A DNA stretch of 64,000 bases, from NCBI RefSeq assembly GCF_004959935.1, contig NZ_SMYN01000012.1:1-64000 (forward strand). The letters are read 5' to 3'. The notes under the pieces were generated by a model, which had not been told where the DNA came from, ran no database searches, and saw only the letters and a list, made by a program, of their open reading frames with translations. Below, piece after piece: positions 26,901 to 34,230 of the stretch. This stretch comes from Falsirhodobacter xinxiangensis (GTDB lineage: Bacteria > Pseudomonadota > Alphaproteobacteria > Rhodobacterales > Rhodobacteraceae). Numbering within the stretch: position 1 is the stretch's first letter; the number at the start of each line of letters is the position of its first letter. The translations under genes were made by a program, and so were the position numbers.

Positions 26901-29900
26901 TGGCGCGTCGGTCGGCACGCTGGCCTTCGCGGGCAATTCCAACGCGAACGAATCCGTCTGGGGGCCGCAGCCCGCCGTGGTGACGCTGCCCGCCGGGACC
27001 AGCACGATCACCATCACCGCACCGGGCGGCGTCGCACCGAACGTGGATTACCTGCGCGTCTCGCAAGAGCCGATCAACGCGGCGGGCGATCCCGCCGCGA
27101 TCGACGGGTCGGGCCGGATCGAGCTGGAGACGACCGACGGCAGCGCCGATGTCGTCGGCCCGACCATGTCCGACTTCTTCTTCACCGTGGCCGAGGACGG
27201 CCTTTACAAGCTGGACACGGCGGCAAATGCGGGCGCACCGAACGGTGGCACGCTGGGCTGGTATCTGAACGGGGTGCAGGTCGGATCGACGGGCTTCCCG
27301 ACGGCTGGCGAAACCTCGGTCTTCACCGAGCTTAAGGCGGGAACGGAATATCAACTTCGGCTGATCTCCTCCGCCCCCGGTGCGAATGCGCTGGACTACC
27401 TCGACATCGCGCAACAGGCGGGCGACGGCGGCAAGCTGTCGATCCAGAGCCTCGATCCCGCCTTCTTCGATGACCGGCTGCATTTCTCGTGGCTGGAAAA
27501 CGCGGTGATGCCCGGTCAGGCCAACCGCGACATGAAGGACGAAGGCACCGTCCGCATCTCCAACTCCGGCACCGAGCCTTTGGCGATCCTGTCGGCCACG
27601 CTGGACGGCCCGTTCAAACTGGCCAATCCCGGCGCGCTTCAGGGGCTGACCCTTGCCCCCGGCGCATCGCTGGATGTGGAGGTGCTGTTCGACCGCACGA
27701 AATACACGCCCCCCACCAGCAACATCGACGCCACGTCCACCGTCTTCAACGGCAAGCTGAAGCTCGTCACCAACGGCGCCGAACCCTTTGCCGAGGTGAA
27801 CCTGTCCGGCTTCTGGCAGTCGAAATGGGAAAGCGGGATGGAGCCGAACCTGAACGAGGTCTGGCAGATCTTCGGCTTCGGCAACCGGATCGAGGGGCTG
27901 TCCCTGCGCGGCGGGGGCGAGAATTCGACCATGTCCACCAAGGACGTCTTCGCCCAGACGGACGAGACCGAGGTGTTGTCGCCCTATTGGAAGATCGCGG
28001 ACGGCTATACCTCGGCCAAGATCACGCAGATCGCGGCCTTGCACGGGCCGGGCGGCGCTCAGCTTGGCATCCACAACCCCGGCAACAAGAACAGCCACAC
28101 CGTGTTCTCGACCCATCAGGGAACGGACAACCAGCGGCTGCTGCCGAACGGGTCCACCGACACGAACTTCGCCACCAAGACCTTCACCCGCGCCGACATC
28201 CCGGATGGATGGCAAGGGACCGAACTGTTCGGCATTCGCGTGGACGGGCTGTCTTCGGACCCGCGCCTGAACCCCCGCGGCGGGGTCGAGGTGCCGGGCG
28301 CGCAGCAGGGCCACACGGTCAAGCTGTTCCAGGCGCTGGATGCGGCGGGGAACGTCATCCCCAACGTCTTCCTTGGCGCGATGGATTACACCGGCATCAA
28401 CTACGACTATAACGACAACCTGTTCGTGATCGAGGGCGTCACCCCCGTCGGCTTCGGCAACTCCATCGCGGTGTCGGGTCTGGACGATGCGGCGGCGGAT
28501 GCGCGGCTGGTGTTCACCAGCATCGACCAGCCGGTCAGCAACCAGCAGTTCCGCAACGAGGCGACCTTCACCATCACCAATGACGGCATCGGCGCCCTTG
28601 CCATCGCCGGGATCGACGTGACGGGCGCGTTCCAGATCGTTGGCACGCCGCCGACCAGCCTTGCCGCGGGGGCCAGCGCGCAGATCACCGTGCGCTTCAC
28701 CGGCACCCATGCCGGGACCGCCGCCGGGGCCGATCTGCACGAGGGCAGCCTGACCATCCGCTCTGGCGCGTTCGGGCCGCCGCGCGTGATCCAGCTGTCG
28801 GGTCTGGCGCAGGAATTCTCGGAGCGCGATTCCGAACCCACCGCCGCCCAGATCGTCGAGGCATTCGGCTATGCCACCGACATCGCGCAGGGCGATCTTG
28901 CCAATGGCGGCAAGGTCGAAACCATCGGCGACGAGGTGCTGATGCCCTATCTGGCCAAGCTGGATGCGTCCAAGGCGGTCGAGGTCATCCAGATCGGCGC
29001 CTTCCTGACCCAAGGCAACGTCGCGCGGCTGGGCTATCACGCGCTTGGGTCCGCCAATACGACGAACCTGTTCGCCAATGACGACCAGCAGGGCCAGACG
29101 GTGCTGCCGGACGGGCTGAAGGCGGGCGCGGGCGACAGCGGATCTGTCGCGCGCGGCAGCATCACGGCGAACACGCCCTTCGGTCTGCACATCACCGTGG
29201 ACGGGCGGCCCACCTATGCCAGCTGGACCGACCCCAAGGCCAACGATCTGGACCCGAACTTCGGCAACCTCGTGTCGCCCAGCCAAGGCCACCTGATCCG
29301 CTTCTTCGAGGCGAAGGGCGCGGACGGCAAGGTGATCCCCGGCACCTATATCGCGCTTCAGGATTATCCGGGCGCGGGCAACTACGACTATAACGACCAC
29401 ATGTTCATCGTGAAGAACGTGAAACCCCACGTCCTGACCGCCGCCGAGGATGCGAATGGCGACCGGATCAACGATGCGCTGCAACTGGACAAGGATGGAG
29501 ACGGGATCGTCGATTTCTTCGACACGCAGGCCCCCTATGGCGGCACCGCGCCGTCCTTTGCCAATGGCACGCTGACGGTTCAGGCGGTGAACTTCGACGA
29601 GGGCGGCGACGGCGTTGCCCATTCCGACACGACGGCGGGACTGGACGGCGGCAACACCACCTTCCGCCCCGGCCGCGCGGTCGAGGTGGTCGGGACCGAC
29701 ATCAGCTATGTCAAACCGGGCGAGTGGCTGGAATACACGGTGAACGTGCCGACCGCGGGGAACTATACAATGTCGGTGAACGCCCGCACTCCGGTCGCCG
29801 GGGCGACGGTGGCGGTGTCGCTTGAAAACGGCACCGCGCTGGGCACGGTTTCGCTGGCCGATGGCAACCCCAGCGGGAACGCCTTCACCACCGGCACGCC

Positions 29901-30198
29901 CTTCGCCGCCAGCGCGCCGATCAGCATTCCGCTCTCGGCGGGTCTGCAGACGATCCGGCTGACGCTGAACGGGCCGCTCGCCTCGAACGGTTACGTCATG
30001 GATCTGCGGTCCTTCACGCTGACCGCGCCGGCCGCCCCTGCGGCCATGGCGATGATGGCGCTGGAGGATGTGGGCGCGCCGATCTTCGACGATCTGTTTG
30101 CCGCGATGGACCTCGGGGGGCTGCCCGATCCGGTGGACACGCCCGACATTGCGCCCGATCCGCATCCGGACCTGCCCGGATACGATCTGCACCTGTGA
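20959..30198 (+). CDS. Giant multidomain carbohydrate-binding protein, probable T1SS substrate
   Basis: A protein of about 3079 residues with no N-terminal signal peptide, acidic and rich in Gly, Thr, Asn and Asp, as extracellular type I substrates are. Domains in order: CBM6/35-like (15-190), cadherin-like pair (192-380), CBM (383-544), Ig-like (548-646), CBM (651-804), malectin-like (813-996), Ig-like (1000-1145), glucose/sorbosone-dehydrogenase-type beta-propeller (1148-1617), Ig-like (1621-1712), three CBM-like modules (1718-2155), and two tandem copies of an ASH-like plus DUF4114-like unit, ending YDYNDNLFVIEGV and YDYNDHMFIVKNV (2159-2868). A DKDGDGIVD calcium loop and a final CBM6 (2869-3028) follow. 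No GGxGxD RTX repeats are present. The last 50 residues (DDLFAAMDL onward) probably hold the secretion signal. The exporter genes lie directly downstream. ATG 20959 follows GAGGGGTG. A role in matrix or glycan binding is inferred. Confidence 0.85.
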   Translation: MADNNPVAAAAIPQGWQRLVQAESATLLDISRDGVSPPPALTANDTQVRDAANPEPAGTAGAVNGLRPGHTGTGYVDMGAAAGSAGDKVTFDFTVPQAGTYTLHFRYANGGDANRPLLLSTNGIAAGSLPFAKSWPAGTASAQRFNQWAVQTVEVQLQAGANSIALAIGSASLNGPNIDALAITAPGATPSFTVPVSLSGGDVTENAAGAVVGTLTPATAGSTFTTADPRFVIEGNELRLAPGVSLDHEAAASVTVAITTTPPNGTPVTSDLVVTVQNVNEAPVLKADAAVADIALDQGETASVDIAAALGATDPEGTAVTYTLRLAGGGEAPAGITLSNGTLSVAGTVAPGTYALEVLASDGTLSSAPVGFDVTVAGAAPEFTPVVVQAESGTLTPGPVNTNSTTTRNVTAAAPEPDGTLRPGFSGTGYLDWGDDPGDTVTYTITVAEAGTYDLNIRYASQTAAGQQNRALNLVINGGAAELTGFPPTGTNANDATAGFMNWGFLTKAITLQAGVNTISFSIPAGRNNGPNFDRIEITEAGTGPLVPDTSADEDGNLALTGPNASLSAEEAAAIPFTLAGIDPDIVKVEISIDGGPKTVVQPNANGSFTFDGSTLPPGSHGVTLTVTDEVGNTASSSTSILIEGGAPGGFEVTLEAETFTITDTDGDSTRRDATIREPGANAGNSGPGREFTAEGLRPGYEGSGYLDLGNDIGDRASFNVTVPDAGSYEMTIRYANGGGADRPMAISVGGVVQTVSFPPTGGWSNWAEVTVKLTLGAGTNAISLANTITNAPNLDNVTITQEDTGPVDPREQIYFEPVAKINFQPAGFQTPAGYLADTGAAFGARGNGQSYGWVTEASVADGTANGTIASAQPSGAHSVRNTPGASDLQKTFARFENTADGAGSARAWEMALENGTYLVKVSIGDTGGAFESTYALNIEGQAAMPNWTPGTSNGGTYQSNIITKAVTVTDGRLTLDSIGGINTEIQWLEVERIEDLTPTDDRPADADYSYFIAPIADSLEGGEVSIALGPNGELPTGVDPTSVFAVGVALQGEGYRGPNIAYTDGVKLVETLTGIEVPVAIQISGGADTLNVRPIDPLKPFTSYTLKIENVLDLGNLADESAPLRQMQDLTTSFVTGEMPELQPKEVAFNTSTQLNGFADGAGGFTTVEFGPDGKLYVATITGEIHRWIVNADGSIDKSSKESLILDHFAAPEGERRGIVGFTFDPEDPSTIWITDNAPIPREAKAFDTPEFSGRVSKITLGEAQSFSTATIETYLTGLPRSGGDHVTNSLEFRANPDAGQPGEPNHLLYLSQGSNTATGGIDTAWGGRPERLLNATVLEIDHTRDAPDGGFSVQTEPSDPEDPTFRANEDGFNDDGTYPGFYNPYAPDAVAKIFATGIRNAYDLVWHSNGNLYLPTNGSGALGNTPSDPNQPGLDTEVTGAPLQPDYLFNVKEGKYYGHPNTLRGEYILNGGNPTGGLDPNEVAPVTEGSVSYDGYVPGVLPDANYDLGGTYSLGDSRSPNGAIEYKGNAFGATLKGALIFAQFSRGDNLRMIQLDAAGKIIGDDVLRRPNGEVINNYIDPLDIIENPITGQLYLMTLNRSTGASQIVLLTPVPGNVIVDNTADEGGDLALVAVDLSNPAAAVFQVDGLDADITALRVAFNGQPEITVTVDAQKRFTANLAALPAGATTAVLTVIDDAQNTASKSLSFNLGAPPEFQTLVTIQAEDRTPGDGTSVTIPTTGGQIVIRDASNPEPTTQPGMTNGLWNGAYGTDGNTNSNDGIPGGYADFGSTNNDFLTFTFDAEDAGSALLRFRYSNGSGNRPLSVEVNGTVIGTQAFASTGSFGTWAVIEVPANLIAGVNKVTLRSTANTGPNIDQLEVLVPNAPTEEPEEPQAPNDGTETVNGVTFTKYEAENAASTGAPATGSGRNQSGTGFIDFLGPDTETLTWTVSVAEPGDYSIDVIYALATSKAPRPMGLAVNGASVGTLAFAGNSNANESVWGPQPAVVTLPAGTSTITITAPGGVAPNVDYLRVSQEPINAAGDPAAIDGSGRIELETTDGSADVVGPTMSDFFFTVAEDGLYKLDTAANAGAPNGGTLGWYLNGVQVGSTGFPTAGETSVFTELKAGTEYQLRLISSAPGANALDYLDIAQQAGDGGKLSIQSLDPAFFDDRLHFSWLENAVMPGQANRDMKDEGTVRISNSGTEPLAILSATLDGPFKLANPGALQGLTLAPGASLDVEVLFDRTKYTPPTSNIDATSTVFNGKLKLVTNGAEPFAEVNLSGFWQSKWESGMEPNLNEVWQIFGFGNRIEGLSLRGGGENSTMSTKDVFAQTDETEVLSPYWKIADGYTSAKITQIAALHGPGGAQLGIHNPGNKNSHTVFSTHQGTDNQRLLPNGSTDTNFATKTFTRADIPDGWQGTELFGIRVDGLSSDPRLNPRGGVEVPGAQQGHTVKLFQALDAAGNVIPNVFLGAMDYTGINYDYNDNLFVIEGVTPVGFGNSIAVSGLDDAAADARLVFTSIDQPVSNQQFRNEATFTITNDGIGALAIAGIDVTGAFQIVGTPPTSLAAGASAQITVRFTGTHAGTAAGADLHEGSLTIRSGAFGPPRVIQLSGLAQEFSERDSEPTAAQIVEAFGYATDIAQGDLANGGKVETIGDEVLMPYLAKLDASKAVEVIQIGAFLTQGNVARLGYHALGSANTTNLFANDDQQGQTVLPDGLKAGAGDSGSVARGSITANTPFGLHITVDGRPTYASWTDPKANDLDPNFGNLVSPSQGHLIRFFEAKGADGKVIPGTYIALQDYPGAGNYDYNDHMFIVKNVKPHVLTAAEDANGDRINDALQLDKDGDGIVDFFDTQAPYGGTAPSFANGTLTVQAVNFDEGGDGVAHSDTTAGLDGGNTTFRPGRAVEVVGTDISYVKPGEWLEYTVNVPTAGNYTMSVNARTPVAGATVAVSLENGTALGTVSLADGNPSGNAFTTGTPFAASAPISIPLSAGLQTIRLTLNGPLASNGYVMDLRSFTLTAPAAPAAMAMMALEDVGAPIFDDLFAAMDLGGLPDPVDTPDIAPDPHPDLPGYDLHL

Positions 30199-30202
30199 CC
30201 CC

Positions 30203-30228
30203 ATGCCCGGCCAACGCTGGCCGGGCAT
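30203..30228 (+). terminator. Strong hairpin between the giant gene and its exporter genes
   Basis: ATGCCCGGCCA (30203-30213) pairs perfectly with TGGCCGGGCAT (30218-30228) around ACGC, followed by CCTTTC. It lies 5 bases after the giant gene stop and 22 bases before the exporter start. It may end most transcripts, letting the abundant substrate exceed the exporter, or protect the substrate mRNA 3' end. Confidence 0.6.
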
Positions 30229-30250
30229 CCTTTCACCCTGAAGGCCCGCC

Positions 30251-31969
30251 ATGACCCCGGTAAAACGTGTCGCAGACGCCACAGGCATCTTCCGCAACGC
30301 CCTTTGGGGCCTGTTCGCGCTGACCGCCGTGCTGAACATCCTGGCGCTGACCGGGCCGATCTACATGCTTCAGGTCTATGACCGGGTGATGGCCTCGGGG
30401 TCGGTTCCGACGCTGCTGGTCATCACGGCGCTGATGCTGCTGCTTTATGCGACGAACGGGCTGCTGGACCTTCTGCGGACGCGGGCGCTGACCCGTGCCA
30501 GCCTTGGCGTTCATGCGCGGCTGTCGGGGCCGGTGCTGCGCGCGAACCTGCGCCTGCCGCTTGCGATGGGCCAGCGCGCCGCCAATGCAGCGCCGGAACG
30601 GGACATGGACGCGGTGCGCCGCTTCCTCGGCTCGCCCGCTCCGGCCTCGATTCTGGATGTGCCGTTCACGCCGCTCTATTTCGGCCTTCTGTTCCTGTTT
30701 CACCCGTTGCTTGGCGCGCTGTCGCTGGCGGGGGGCGCGGTGATATTCGTTTTGGTGGTGGTAAACGAGTTTTCATCGCGCCAACCCGCTCGCGACCTTG
30801 CTTCGGCCAGCGGGGCACAGGCCCGGATCACCCAAGGCGCAAGACGCAATGCCGAAGTGATCGCGGCGATGGGCATGGGCGGACGCATCGCATCCCGCGC
30901 GGCGGAACTTTTGGGTGGGTTCACATCGGCGCAGGGGAAATCTTCGGACCGCAGCGCGCTGTTTTCGACCACGATCAAGACGCTGCGGATGGTGCTGCAA
31001 TCGGCGATGCTGGGGCTGGGCGCCTATCTGGCGCTGCGCCAGCAGATCTCGCCGGGGATGATGATTGCCTCGTCCATCCTGATGTCACGGGCGCTGTCGC
31101 CCATCGAACAGGCGGTCGGGCAATGGCCGGTTCTGGTCGCCGCGCGGCAGGGGGCCGAGCGGTTGGACAAGGTGCTGGCCCAGACGGAAAAGGATGACGG
31201 CCTGCCCGGAATGCCCCTGCCCCGCGCCGCCCTGCGGGTGGAAACGCTGGTCGCCGCCGCGCCGGGCGAACAGCGCCCGCTGCTGCAGGGCGTCGACTTT
31301 GCGCTGAAGGCCGGGGATGCGCTGGGCATCGTCGGCCCGTCGGGGTCGGGCAAGACCAGCCTGCTGCGGGCGATGGTCGGCGTCTGGCCCGCCCTGCGCG
31401 GCGCGGTGCGTTTCGACGGCGGCACGCTGGACCAATGGACCGAAGATGACCGGGGCCGCATCGTCGGATACCTGCCACAGGATGTGGAACTGTTCGACGG
31501 CACCGTGGCCGAAAACATCGCCCGTTTCGACGCCGATCCCGACATGACCGCCGTGGTCGAAGCCGCCACGCTGGCCGGGATACACGAGATGGTCGGCGCA
31601 TTGCCCGGCGGCTACGGCACGCGCATCGGCGAGGGCGGCGCGCGGCTTTCGGCGGGTCAGCGCCAGCGCATCGGCCTTGCCCGCGCGCTGTTCGCCCGCC
31701 CCTTCCTGATCGCGCTGGACGAGCCGAACTCGAATCTGGACGCCGAGGGAGAGAAGGCGCTGGCCGAGGCGATCATCCGCATGCGTCAGGCCGGGTCCAT
31801 CGTCGTCGTCGTGGCGCATCGGACCAACGTGCTGGCCACGGTGAACAAGCTGCTGCGCGTGCAGAACGGCCAGCAGGTCGCGTTCGGCGACCGGGACGAG
31901 GTCGCAGCCGCCGCCGTACAGCCCCTCGTCCAGCCCCTGCGCCCCAAGGAGGTGCCCCATGCGGTTTGA
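30251..31969 (+). CDS. Type I secretion ABC exporter (PrtD-type)
   Basis: A 572-residue inner-membrane permease-ATPase of the type I secretion system. The transmembrane domain (residues about 15-300) shows YMLQVYDRVMASGS, typical of PrtD/LapB-type exporters. The ATPase domain has Walker A GPSGSGKTS near 362-370, a Q-loop YLPQDVELF, signature LSAGQRQRIGLARAL near 463-477 and Walker B FLIALDEPNSNLD near 485. There is no N-terminal C39-like peptidase domain, which suits an RTX-type or giant adhesin substrate. Its end overlaps the adaptor gene by 11 bases. It is presumed to export the giant protein encoded just upstream. A TolC-type outer-membrane partner is not in this window. Confidence 0.93.
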   Translation: MTPVKRVADATGIFRNALWGLFALTAVLNILALTGPIYMLQVYDRVMASGSVPTLLVITALMLLLYATNGLLDLLRTRALTRASLGVHARLSGPVLRANLRLPLAMGQRAANAAPERDMDAVRRFLGSPAPASILDVPFTPLYFGLLFLFHPLLGALSLAGGAVIFVLVVVNEFSSRQPARDLASASGAQARITQGARRNAEVIAAMGMGGRIASRAAELLGGFTSAQGKSSDRSALFSTTIKTLRMVLQSAMLGLGAYLALRQQISPGMMIASSILMSRALSPIEQAVGQWPVLVAARQGAERLDKVLAQTEKDDGLPGMPLPRAALRVETLVAAAPGEQRPLLQGVDFALKAGDALGIVGPSGSGKTSLLRAMVGVWPALRGAVRFDGGTLDQWTEDDRGRIVGYLPQDVELFDGTVAENIARFDADPDMTAVVEAATLAGIHEMVGALPGGYGTRIGEGGARLSAGQRQRIGLARALFARPFLIALDEPNSNLDAEGEKALAEAIIRMRQAGSIVVVVAHRTNVLATVNKLLRVQNGQQVAFGDRDEVAAAAVQPLVQPLRPKEVPHAV

Positions 31970-33269
31970 GGATATCGAAGCGGGCCTGCGCCGCGGCACC
32001 CGGCGGCAGATCCAGGCCGCGCTTCTGGTCGCGCTGGTCGTCGTGGGCGGCCTTGGCGCGGTGGCGACGCAGGCGCAGATCAGCGGCGCCGTCATCGGTA
32101 TCGGCAAGGTCATCGTCGCGGGCCGCGCCAAGGATGTGCAGCACGCCGAAGGCGGCACCGTCGCCGAGATTCTGGTCGAGGAAGGACAGCGCGTCCATGC
32201 GGGCCAGACCTTGTTCCGGCTGGACGGCACCGTGGCCGAGGCGAGCCTGAACATCATCGAATCGGAACTCCAGACGCTTCTGGCGCAAGAGGCACGGCTG
32301 ATGAGCGAACAGGCGCGGCTGGACGACATCGTCTGGCCGCCCGAGGTCACGAACGCCCCCTCGCCCCGGCTGAAGCTGTTGCTGGAGGGACAATCGGCGC
32401 TCTTCGTCAGCCGCCGCGATGCGCGCGAAAGCCGCAAGGGCCAGTATCGCGAACAGATGGGGCAATATGCCGAACAGATCGCCGCGCTGGAGGCGCAAAA
32501 GGGCGCTGTGGCGGAAAACCTGACCCTGATCTCGCGCGACCTTTCCACCGCCCAGACCCTGCACGACCGGGGGCTGATCGTGGAATCCGCGCTCAGCGCC
32601 CTGCGGCGCGAAAATGCCTCGCTGATGGGCAGCCAATCTTCGGTCGCGGCGGAAATCGCCGAAACCGCGCGCGGCGTCACCGCCGCCGCGCTGGCCATGG
32701 CCGAGGTGGACGAGCAGTTCGACGAAGCCGTCCTGACCGAGCTGGACAAGATCCGGCGCGAGATCGCCAAGCTGCGGCAGGAACATATCGGCGCCAAGGA
32801 TCGCCTGTCCCGGCTGGAGATCCGCGCCCCCTTCGACGGCATGCTGCACGAAATGGCCGTCCACACCGTCGGCGGCGTCATCGGGCCGGGCGAGCGGCTG
32901 GTCCGCGTGATCCCCATGGGCGAGCGGCTGCTGGTCGAGGCGCGGATCGCGCCGGTGGATATCGAACAGGTCCATCCCGGCCAGATGACCCGGCTGCGGA
33001 TGACGGCGCTGAACACCCGCCTGATCCCCGAGCTTCCGGGCCGCGTGATCGACGTGACCGCGGACCTGTCCACCGACCAGATGACGGGGCAGACTTTCTA
33101 TACCGCGCGAATCGAAATCGAACCCGAAGGGCTGGCCATGATCGACGCTTCGGTCCTGCGCCCCGGCATGCCGGTCGAGGCGTTGGTGGAGACGCGCCGC
33201 CGTAACATCGCGGAATATATCATGGAACCGATCACCGAACAGCTTCGACACGCCATGCGGGAAAGCTGA
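31959..33269 (+). CDS. Type I secretion periplasmic adaptor (HlyD family)
   Basis: A 436-residue membrane-fusion protein. It has one N-terminal membrane segment (residues about 18-42), then a biotinyl-lipoyl-like half (IVAGRAKDVQHAEGGTVAEILVEEGQRVHAGQ). A long coiled-coil hairpin follows (about 90-290, rich in Glu, Gln, Arg and Ala). The returning lipoyl half and beta barrel end in VEALVETRRRNIAEYIMEPI, the usual HlyD/PrtE ending. It links the ABC exporter to an outer-membrane TolC channel. It overlaps the exporter gene by 11 bases and completes the secretion operon. Confidence 0.93.
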   Translation: MRFEDIEAGLRRGTRRQIQAALLVALVVVGGLGAVATQAQISGAVIGIGKVIVAGRAKDVQHAEGGTVAEILVEEGQRVHAGQTLFRLDGTVAEASLNIIESELQTLLAQEARLMSEQARLDDIVWPPEVTNAPSPRLKLLLEGQSALFVSRRDARESRKGQYREQMGQYAEQIAALEAQKGAVAENLTLISRDLSTAQTLHDRGLIVESALSALRRENASLMGSQSSVAAEIAETARGVTAAALAMAEVDEQFDEAVLTELDKIRREIAKLRQEHIGAKDRLSRLEIRAPFDGMLHEMAVHTVGGVIGPGERLVRVIPMGERLLVEARIAPVDIEQVHPGQMTRLRMTALNTRLIPELPGRVIDVTADLSTDQMTGQTFYTARIEIEPEGLAMIDASVLRPGMPVEALVETRRRNIAEYIMEPITEQLRHAMRES

Positions 33270-33360
33270 AACAGTCCGACACTTTATGTGACGGCTCCCC
33301 CCATTCCATTAAAATACGAATGTTCCTAAATCTTCCATGACAGAAGAAGAGGAGCATGAC

Positions 33361-34230
33361 ATGCGCCGGACAGTTCAAAGGACAGTGACCATCGACGGGA
33401 TCGGCCTTCATTCCGGCCGCCCGGTGCGTATCCATGTCCGCCCTGCCATTCCGGGCAAGGGCATCCTGTTCCGCCGTTCGGACATGGTCCCCGCACGTGA
33501 TATCGCGGCGCTGTGGCACAATGTCGAACAGACCCCGCTTTGCACCCGTCTGGTCGATCCTTCGGGCGTGTCCATTTCCACCATCGAACACCTGATGGCG
33601 GCCTTTGCCGCGCTGGCGGTGACCGACGTGATCGTGGACGTGGACGGGCCAGAGATCCCGATCATGGACGGATCGGCCCTGCCCTTCGTCGAAGCGATCG
33701 GCGCTGCCGGGATGCGCCCGCTGCCGGGCCGTCTGCAACATCTGGAGGTCACCCGTCAGGTGCGCGTGGAACGCGGCGACGCTTGGGCCAGCCTGTCGCC
33801 CTCGCACGATTTCACCATGACGTTCGAGATCGACTTCCCCGATGCCGCCATTGGCAAGCAAAGCCGCTTTTCCCGCGTTGACAGCCGCAGCTTCATCGAC
33901 GAGCTTTCCGACAGCCGCACCTTCTGCCGCATGGCGGATGTGGAACTGATGCGCTCGCGCGGTCTGGCTCTGGGCGGCACGATGACCAACGCGGTGGTTG
34001 TCGAAGGCGACGCCGTCCTGTCGCCGGGCGGTCTGCGCCACGATGACGAACCCGTGCGCCACAAGATGCTGGACGCGGTGGGCGATCTGGCGCTGGCAGG
34101 CTATCCGCTGATCGCCCATTACCACGGGCACAAGGCCGGCCACAGCCTGACGAACGAGCTGCTTCGCAAGCTGTTCGTCACGCCGGGCGCCTACCGTCTG
34201 GTCGAGGAAGCGGCCCCGATCGCGGCTTAA
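33361..34230 (+). CDS. lpxC: UDP-3-O-acyl-N-acetylglucosamine deacetylase LpxC
   Basis: A 289-residue zinc deacetylase for the committed step of lipid A synthesis. The family residues are conserved: the Glu-His pair in STIEHLMAAF (His near 77), zinc His and Asp in RHKMLDAVGDL and catalytic His in HKAGHSLTNELL. ATG 33361 follows GAGGAG with good spacing; an ATG 8 codons upstream is possible. In most Rhodobacteraceae the housekeeping lpxC sits by ftsZ in the division cluster. This one sits alone after a secretion operon, so it may be a second copy. Its stop overlaps the convergent pirin gene by 4 bases. Confidence 0.9.
   Translation: MRRTVQRTVTIDGIGLHSGRPVRIHVRPAIPGKGILFRRSDMVPARDIAALWHNVEQTPLCTRLVDPSGVSISTIEHLMAAFAALAVTDVIVDVDGPEIPIMDGSALPFVEAIGAAGMRPLPGRLQHLEVTRQVRVERGDAWASLSPSHDFTMTFEIDFPDAAIGKQSRFSRVDSRSFIDELSDSRTFCRMADVELMRSRGLALGGTMTNAVVVEGDAVLSPGGLRHDDEPVRHKMLDAVGDLALAGYPLIAHYHGHKAGHSLTNELLRKLFVTPGAYRLVEEAAPIAA

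Noticed and set aside
21000-30040. Repeated modules in the giant gene considered as a CRISPR-like or satellite repeat
   Set aside because: The repetition is at protein-domain level (150-350 residues) with diverged DNA, not short identical direct repeats with unique spacers.
20803-30339. A 3178-codon open frame antisense to the whole giant gene
   Set aside because: It mirrors the sense codons frame-for-frame, has the Arg/Gly/Gln/His-rich low-information composition of antisense frames in GC-rich genes, and lacks any domain. The sense strand has recognisable modules and a good ribosome site. The long opening results from the rarity of TTA, CTA and TCA codons in the sense gene.
31085-33251. Long minus-strand frames opposite the exporter and adaptor genes
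   Set aside because: The sense strand carries Walker motifs and an HlyD fold. The antisense frames have no recognisable content.
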